This document shows, in pieces, positions 16,141 through 20,228 of a stretch of DNA of 20,228 nt. The translations under genes and the position numbers were made by a program. Where the stretch lies: positions 1-20,228 of IMG/VR virus record IMGVR_UViG_3300036668_000289, one strand, 5' to 3'. Position 1 is the first letter of the stretch; the number at the start of each line of letters is the position of its first letter. The notes beneath the pieces were generated by a model. That model searched no databases, was not told the origin of the DNA, and saw nothing but the letters and a program-made list of their open reading frames with translations. Source of the DNA: a virus.

Positions 16141-16158
16141 ATACGTGTAGTCAAGTGC

Positions 16159-16164
16159 TAGACT
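16159..16164 (+). promoter_or_regulatory. Leaderless promoter -10 for oxygenase copy 5
   Basis: TAGACT in a TGC-TAGACT extended context, then six bases, then ATG at 16171. Confidence 0.7.
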
Positions 16165-16170
16165 CTAGTA

Positions 16171-16782
16171 ATGACAGTTACCATACTAAAGAACTACATA
16201 AGTGCGGAGCATGCCAAAGAGTACATAGAGCTACTCGACGGCCACTCTGAGAAAACTGATCGTGGAATATGGAACGCATTAGGGTACGAAAGCTCCTTAC
16301 AGGCTTCCACTGTTAATGGAACAACTGGAGCAAAACTAGGTGACCTCAGTCTTGTTAATTTAAGACTAGGTGACCTATTCGACCGGATTAAAAAAGAAGC
16401 AGAAGAGATATTCGGTGAAGAGATGGATCTCTGCCAAGGCAGCTACCAGATGATGCCGGCGGGAACACAGAACCCAATGCACGCTGACAGGGTTAAGCTG
16501 GACGGCAGCCCTATTCAGCCAGATGGTGCAGAAGAAGAACTAGAATGGAGCGGGCTACTCTATCTTAATAACCATGAAGAAGATTTTACTGGAGGAGAAG
16601 TTGAGTACCCTAACTTTGATATTTGGTATAAACCTAGGGCAGGCGATGTGGTCATCTTTAAGGGTGATCTAGAGCATATGCACGAAGTCAAAGAAGTCCT
16701 CTCCGGGGAAAGAAAAAACGTAGTGTTTTTTTGGGCAAAACGTGGAAACGTCTCTGATGGACGCGGCTACTTTGAGTACTGA
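16171..16782 (+). CDS. Fe(II)/2-oxoglutarate oxygenase, prolyl-4-hydroxylase-like (copy 5)
   Basis: This 203-residue protein carries H104 and D106 in PMHADRVKL, GLLYLNN followed by FTGGEVEYP, distal H171 in EHMHEVKEV and R181 in GERKNVVFFW. The core VKEVLSGERKNVVFF resembles copies 2 and 3, but the region between the HxD and the GGE segment is longer. A ribosome-binding site is absent, as expected for a leaderless message. It is followed 23 bases later by the Rossmann-fold gene, which has its own ribosome-binding site, so they may form one operon with the SGNH gene. Confidence 0.88.
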   Translation: MTVTILKNYISAEHAKEYIELLDGHSEKTDRGIWNALGYESSLQASTVNGTTGAKLGDLSLVNLRLGDLFDRIKKEAEEIFGEEMDLCQGSYQMMPAGTQNPMHADRVKLDGSPIQPDGAEEELEWSGLLYLNNHEEDFTGGEVEYPNFDIWYKPRAGDVVIFKGDLEHMHEVKEVLSGERKNVVFFWAKRGNVSDGRGYFEY

Positions 16783-16805
16783 GTTAAATCTAAATAGGAG
16801 TAATT

Positions 16806-17453
16806 ATGGAAATTAGTATCTGTCTTTTAGGGTTTGGCAAAGTTGGCAAGGCCTTCTACAAGCAGATCAAAGAAGTTCCCGGATTTGGTGAAGACTTTAG
16901 GGTGCACACTGTTGTGATAACCGACCTAGAGAAGCACCCAGAAGTGGGCTTCAATGATATGGAGGCATGGTCTATCAATGATGAAACTTTCAACACAAGC
17001 AAGCAGACAAGCATAGGTGACGACATAGAGTGGCTGTTAGAGTCAGACGGACATGACGTCCTGGTAGACACTTTCTCCTTTAGCGAGGAATCAAAGGATC
17101 TAACACTAAAACTACTCTCTAAAGGGTACTGGCTCTACACCTGCAACACTGAGCTGGCTAAAAACCATTGGAAAGACGTACTCGATGTTGCAGAAAAAAG
17201 CAACGCAAAAGTAGATTTTAACGCTGTTGCTTGCGCAAACCCAGCCCAGGAATCTTTAACTCATGAGAATTGGCATCACTTTGTAGAAGTAGCTGACACT
17301 TTTGCGAAAGGTCCTAGTGACCCTGAAGACGTGGCTGCTAGCTTATTGAAGCATATCTTGACAGAGCTTGAGACTAGGAGAGCCTACAAAGCGAAATGGG
17401 ATTCGCTGAGCATTGAAGAGCAAGGAAGAAGAATTGCCGGAAACGGAGAGTAA
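16806..17453 (+). CDS. Homoserine-dehydrogenase-like NAD(P)-binding protein, catalytic domain missing
   Basis: This 215-residue protein starts with a Rossmann nucleotide loop, ICLLGFGKVGKAF (GxGxxG), followed by DVLVDTFSFSEESKDLTLKLLSKGYWLYTCNTELAKNHW. That succession resembles the N-terminal domain of homoserine dehydrogenase, where VxxNKxLxA ends the coenzyme domain. The usual dimerisation and substrate domain, with its conserved Lys and Asp, is not seen: a standalone enzyme is normally about 400 residues or longer. It may be a reductase with another substrate, or a regulator that binds NAD(P). TAGGAG lies six bases before the ATG. It is four bases upstream of the SGNH-like gene. Confidence 0.65.
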   Translation: MEISICLLGFGKVGKAFYKQIKEVPGFGEDFRVHTVVITDLEKHPEVGFNDMEAWSINDETFNTSKQTSIGDDIEWLLESDGHDVLVDTFSFSEESKDLTLKLLSKGYWLYTCNTELAKNHWKDVLDVAEKSNAKVDFNAVACANPAQESLTHENWHHFVEVADTFAKGPSDPEDVAASLLKHILTELETRRAYKAKWDSLSIEEQGRRIAGNGE

Positions 17454-17457
17454 CCCT

Positions 17458-18408
17458 ATGGATTCGGATTACTATTTAAGGACCCTATGGGGAGGTAAGG
17501 TGTTAGCCGAATTAAATGAAAGGCGGACCTATCTTCCAGAAGACGGTAACTTTAACTCTATCTCAAGTGATCCAGGTAGGGAGTACCTGCTTAATTCGCG
17601 TGGATATCGAAGCTTAGATCTACCTAATCTAGCAGACATCGTTTTTGGAGGATGTTCTTTCACTTTCGGAACCGGCATTTCGGAAAGCGATATGTGGGCA
17701 AACGTTGTTGCAGATAAATTGAAATACTCCAGATATATAATAGCCAAGACAGGTATAGGGGTTGGACAAATTGTGGAGGAAGTGTTTAATTATATATCAG
17801 ACTATGGTAATCCCAAAATATTGATGTGTATGTTTCCTAATTTTGAGAGGGTACAAGTCCCTATTGATGGAACGGTGCTAAAAACACCTAGTGGAATTGA
17901 AAAAAGTAAGAATAGAAGCTACCACGGAATAAGTACTAATCAAAAATCGTATATTGAAACAATCCACACAAAAAACTTTGAGGGCGATAGATCTAAGTAC
18001 TTAAAAGCTCCATATAATGCCGAGTTTGTCATTTCCCCCGACATAGCAACATATCAATCAGTTATTGCAATAAGGAGATTAGAGCAATATTGCAAGGCAG
18101 TCGGAATCACTCTCCTATGGTCAACATGGGATGCTAGTCAAGATCATATTATTGAAAAAGTGATCTCCACTAACCCTGACTTAATGTTTGATAGCTACTT
18201 TAGCTTAAAAGATTACATGGGGGCAGACACACTCAGGGCGCTTATAGATAAAAAAGCTACATCACTAGTGTGTCACAATGAAGTAAGGATCTCTAATCAA
18301 ATGAAGGATTTTAATGGGGGGTCAGATAATATTAACGGGGAGTTCCATGCTCATCCTGGGAGCCACGCAAACTTGCATTTTGCAGAGGCGTTCTTAGACC
18401 AACTGTGA
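17458..18408 (+). CDS. SGNH/GDSL hydrolase-like protein
   Basis: This 316-residue protein shows block I FGGCSFTFGTG with nucleophile candidate S67, followed by an AKTGIGVGQIVEEV segment at 97-110 like block II, MFPNFER (125-131), and a C-terminal HPGSHANLHFAEAFL that resembles the block V His region (H299). SGNH enzymes remove acyl groups from sugars or lipids. No secretion signal is visible, so it would act in the cytoplasm or in the virion. GGAG precedes ATG 17458. A TTG at 17413 in the same frame overlaps the preceding gene and is less likely. The base composition looks more AT-rich than neighbours, hinting at separate acquisition, though this was not measured. Confidence 0.7.
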   Translation: MDSDYYLRTLWGGKVLAELNERRTYLPEDGNFNSISSDPGREYLLNSRGYRSLDLPNLADIVFGGCSFTFGTGISESDMWANVVADKLKYSRYIIAKTGIGVGQIVEEVFNYISDYGNPKILMCMFPNFERVQVPIDGTVLKTPSGIEKSKNRSYHGISTNQKSYIETIHTKNFEGDRSKYLKAPYNAEFVISPDIATYQSVIAIRRLEQYCKAVGITLLWSTWDASQDHIIEKVISTNPDLMFDSYFSLKDYMGADTLRALIDKKATSLVCHNEVRISNQMKDFNGGSDNINGEFHAHPGSHANLHFAEAFLDQL

Positions 18409-18414
18409 TATGAT
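18409..18414 (+). promoter_or_regulatory. Leaderless promoter -10 for the 18421 gene
   Basis: TATGAT overlapping the end of the SGNH-like gene region, in a TGTGA-TATGAT context, then six bases, then ATG at 18421. Confidence 0.7.
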
Positions 18415-18420
18415 ACTCGC

Positions 18421-18747
18421 ATGAGTTTAAATGACTGGGAATACGTATCCGACAATGTAACCGAAGAGGATCTTGGGATCTTCACTCTGAGCCTGTCCAA
18501 GGTCTTAGATAAAAAGGGTGAAGCATACCGTGCGATAGACGCACTTATTGACTCGGCTGGGGAATCCTGGTTTGAGATGGGAGAGAACCTGGAAAGAAAG
18601 AGGGTTCTAGATATACTTGACACTTTTGAGCATACCCTGGTAGATTCTGAAGAAGACGCTAAAATGGCGCTACACGTTCTTAGAGAAATGATTTCCAATG
18701 CTACGCAAGAAACCGCCGAAGGAACCGAAGGTTACATACCTTCCTAG
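18421..18747 (+). CDS. Small helical phage protein with ERKR motif
   Basis: This 108-residue acidic protein looks largely alpha-helical and contains LERKRVLDILDTFE at about residues 57-70. The same ERKRxxDxL helix occurs in the proteins at 19439 and 19638. No catalytic motif is seen. Function unknown. The last 50 bases overlap the next gene in another frame, a rather long overlap. Confidence 0.65.
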   Translation: MSLNDWEYVSDNVTEEDLGIFTLSLSKVLDKKGEAYRAIDALIDSAGESWFEMGENLERKRVLDILDTFEHTLVDSEEDAKMALHVLREMISNATQETAEGTEGYIPS

Positions 18748-19078
18748 ACCTGCCCGCTCTTATAGGCCTGAATCTTGTCCGGGCCACAAGTTTATTATAG
18801 AGACTGAAGGTCTAGTCGATATGGCACTATCCTATGAAGTTAATGATAATTCAGTGTGCTTTAATTGTGGACTTTACTTCTCTACGTGGGTGTGGTACTC
18901 TAATAAAACAACAACAACGTACAGAGAGGGTATTGATAATGAGGCCGGACAGGTTATTACGTTTCTTGCAAATCAAATTGCAAAAATTGATGATGAAATC
19001 CCAGCGGGCTGGGGAGACCATCTCCTGGGGGAACTACGAGATAGAAGAAAGAAGCAAAAAAATAATGACAGATACTAA
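18698..19078 (+). CDS. Small protein with C-H-C-C putative zinc site
   Basis: This 126-residue protein carries C27 and H30 in CPGHKF, and C54 and C57 in CFNCGLYF, a likely zinc-binding pair set. It ends in a basic helix. The start ATG 18698 lies inside the previous gene. No other usable start codon occurs between there and C27, so the overlap seems real. Shine-Dalgarno support is weak, so coupling to the preceding gene is likely. Function unknown. Confidence 0.65.
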   Translation: MLRKKPPKEPKVTYLPRPARSYRPESCPGHKFIIETEGLVDMALSYEVNDNSVCFNCGLYFSTWVWYSNKTTTTYREGIDNEAGQVITFLANQIAKIDDEIPAGWGDHLLGELRDRRKKQKNNDRY

Positions 19079-19223
19079 TCACGAATACACTATGGAACAG
19101 ATTGCAGATGTCTACGCTAAGCTGGAGATGTCAAAACAACTAATACAAGCGGGCACAGATATTGCCAATCAAGTTCAAACCGATATTCAATTTTATAGGA
19201 TAACTAATGACTCAAATAAATAG
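19065..19223 (+). CDS. Very small helical protein, unknown function
   Basis: This 52-residue protein contains YTMEQIADVYAKLEMSKQLI and looks helical. ATG 19065 overlaps the preceding gene by 14 bases, and an A/G-rich stretch lies upstream. A much longer in-frame reading exists but conflicts with the Cys-containing gene before it. It overlaps the next gene by 17 bases. Confidence 0.55.
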   Translation: MTDTNHEYTMEQIADVYAKLEMSKQLIQAGTDIANQVQTDIQFYRITNDSNK

Positions 19224-19446
19224 GACTAAGGGCCCTCTGGTATCAATCAGTGATGCTGCAAAGATGGGAGATATCAGTCAAGAAACTATAAGAAAATACG
19301 TCAAGCAAGGCATACTGGAGACAGAATTTGACGGAGGGATGATTTACTATCGTGAACTACTTAAGGCATCCTGGGAGACGAAACAACGCCACATGATTAG
19401 TAATGCTGGTGACAATAATTACAGGAGGCAACAAAATAATGTCTGA
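19207..19446 (+). CDS. Small MerR/excisionase-like helix-turn-helix protein
   Basis: This 79-residue protein contains LVSISDAAKMGDISQETIRKYVKQGILETEFDGG, which reads as a winged helix-turn-helix of the MerR/Xis type: SISDAA for the first helix, ETIRKYVKQGIL for recognition, then a short wing. It could be a small repressor or a recombination directionality factor for a serine or tyrosine recombinase. The nearest such enzyme here is at 11970, too far for operon evidence. AGGA lies upstream of the ATG. It overlaps its neighbours on both sides (17 and 8 bases). Confidence 0.72.
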   Translation: MTQINRTKGPLVSISDAAKMGDISQETIRKYVKQGILETEFDGGMIYYRELLKASWETKQRHMISNAGDNNYRRQQNNV

Positions 19447-19645
19447 GTGCGATCTACACGACTGGTACTTTGATGCAGATGATGATATAGGATGCCCCGT
19501 ATGTTACGGGATCTCTATAGAGCGTAAACGGATTATTGATCTAATGTATGTGAAAGCTGCTAATCGTAATATCTTTGAGGCCCTGGAGTATCCGTACTCT
19601 GCGAAAGGGCTAGAGGATATGATCAGGGAGGGACAAGATGACTGA
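19439..19645 (+). CDS. Small CxxC phage protein with ERKR motif
   Basis: This 68-residue protein has C4 and H7, then C19 and C22 in IGCPVCYG, followed directly by IERKRIIDLM. The layout of a CxxC knuckle leading into an ERxRII helix is common in small actinophage proteins of unknown function. AGGAGG lies ten bases before ATG 19439, which is a better start than the in-frame ATG at 19403. It overlaps both neighbours by eight bases. Confidence 0.72.
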   Translation: MSECDLHDWYFDADDDIGCPVCYGISIERKRIIDLMYVKAANRNIFEALEYPYSAKGLEDMIREGQDD

Positions 19646-19895
19646 GCCAAACGAATACCTAGGCTCACTTGATCCGGATGAGTTCCAGGCGGAGGAAGAT
19701 TTCTTAAACAACCACTGGGCCAACGACATGCTTGACGCTCCGCACGCTTTGATTGCGGTCATAGAGACCAAGATAGCCAGAGCGGTAATTGCAGAGCGTA
19801 AACGCATACTTGACATATTGATAGCAAACTGCAATACTTACCACACAGCGTTAATGGGTTGTGAGTGTTCAGTGCAGATTGAACTTATAAGCTAA
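19638..19895 (+). CDS. Small helical phage protein with ERKR motif
   Basis: This 85-residue acidic protein contains IAERKRILDILIANC at about residues 51-65 and a C-terminal GCEC at 74-77. The ERKRILDIL helix matches those at 18421 and 19439. GGGAGGG stands before the ATG. The following 35 bases hold only the ribosome-binding site of the next gene. Function unknown. Confidence 0.7.
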   Translation: MTEPNEYLGSLDPDEFQAEEDFLNNHWANDMLDAPHALIAVIETKIARAVIAERKRILDILIANCNTYHTALMGCECSVQIELIS

Positions 19896-19930
19896 AACGC
19901 AAATAATCATTTTTAACTATAAGGAGAGAA

Positions 19931-20228
19931 ATGAGCTTCCTATATATAGGACTAGATGGAGAGATGTCCTCCAGTGAGCTGGCTGAAGGCGGTAAGCTGA
20001 TTCAGATTGGCCTGTTCACTCAGGACGGGTACCAACTCTCTATGAAGATAAATCCAGGTGAGTGCCAGTGGTCAGAGCGCGCCTTTGAGGTTCACGGCAT
20101 AACACTAGAGTCTCTACAAAGTGCGCCTTTGCCAGATGAGGTTGACAGTCAAGTTTACGATTGGTTGATTGCAGTAGGAGTCGATACTAACAGCAGGGGT
20201 AAAACTATCCCTGTCGGGTTTAACGTTG
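19931..20228 (+). CDS. DnaQ-like 3'-5' exonuclease, N-terminal part (runs off right edge)
   Basis: From ATG 19931, preceded by AAGGAGAG, the frame is open to the window end (99 codons). It begins MSFLYIGLDGEMSSSE with D9 and E11 in the Exo I position, then LIQIGLF, SERAFEVHGIT and, at the edge, VGFNV, which would lead into the Exo II motif. This is the DEDD exonuclease fold shared by proofreading subunits and oligoribonucleases. Known family members act on DNA or RNA 3' ends with two metal ions. The Exo III motif lies outside the window, so DEDDh and DEDDy types cannot be told apart. Confidence 0.82.
   Translation, partial: MSFLYIGLDGEMSSSELAEGGKLIQIGLFTQDGYQLSMKINPGECQWSERAFEVHGITLESLQSAPLPDEVDSQVYDWLIAVGVDTNSRGKTIPVGFNV

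Noticed and set aside
18834-19064. Longer in-frame start for the 52-residue protein
   Set aside because: It runs through the Cys-containing gene at 18698-19078, whose Cys pairs look real, and the extra sequence looks like an out-of-frame shadow.

Overview
The window looks like part of the genome of a tailed phage of an actinobacterium, with a moderate G+C content (judged by eye, not counted). The host call rests on a WhiB-family regulator, DUF3039 and DUF7455-like proteins, an actinobacterial-style class Ib ribonucleotide reductase (nrdHIEF), a PIN-PhoH protein and many promoters of the actinobacterial leaderless type. The phage call rests on a collagen-like fibre protein, many tiny densely packed and overlapping genes, a phage-borne tmRNA and tRNA-like gene, and the absence of any bacterial core operon. 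A planktonic or freshwater actinobacterial host would fit the set of auxiliary genes, but that is inference.

Layout. Positions 1-627 (minus strand) hold the edge of a tail/fibre module: a small phage structural-type protein and the start of a Gly-Pro-Thr collagen-like protein. Positions 716-4821 hold a DUF3039 protein and the complete nrdH-nrdI-nrdE-nrdF operon, ending in a 14-residue Cys-rich mini-gene and a strong terminator. Positions 4870-6009 hold an FmdB-like zinc ribbon, WhiB, a small membrane protein and a short phage protein. Positions 6023-6445 hold an odd tRNA-like gene and a complete tmRNA. Positions 6479-8200 hold two Fe(II)/2-oxoglutarate oxygenases around an FkbM-like methyltransferase. 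Positions 8263-10089 hold a secreted subtilase with three FN3-like domains. After a regulatory gap with two palindromes come a 4-Cys phage protein and a DUF7455-like protein, then a tightly overlapped run at 11332-14423: oxygenase, serine recombinase, TauD-like oxygenase, small protein, oxygenase. PIN-PhoH, two small proteins, another oxygenase, a homoserine-dehydrogenase-like Rossmann protein and an SGNH hydrolase-like protein follow. The right end is a run of small phage genes and the start of a DnaQ-like exonuclease.

How it fits together. The window reads as takeover, metabolism and modification functions beside the tail-fibre module. Ribonucleotide reductase supplies dNTPs. WhiB and the promoters shape transcription. 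tmRNA and the tRNA-like gene act on translation. Six separate Fe(II)/2OG oxygenases, a methyltransferase, an SGNH hydrolase and a dehydrogenase-like protein form a large modification repertoire of unknown target. The collagen-like fibre, rich in proline and threonine, is an attractive but untested substrate.

The most distinctive pattern is regulatory. At least nine genes, including one on the minus strand, have a TANNNT hexamer exactly six bases before the ATG and no ribosome-binding site. This predicts transcripts that begin at or within a base of the start codon, and it resolves several ambiguous start codons.
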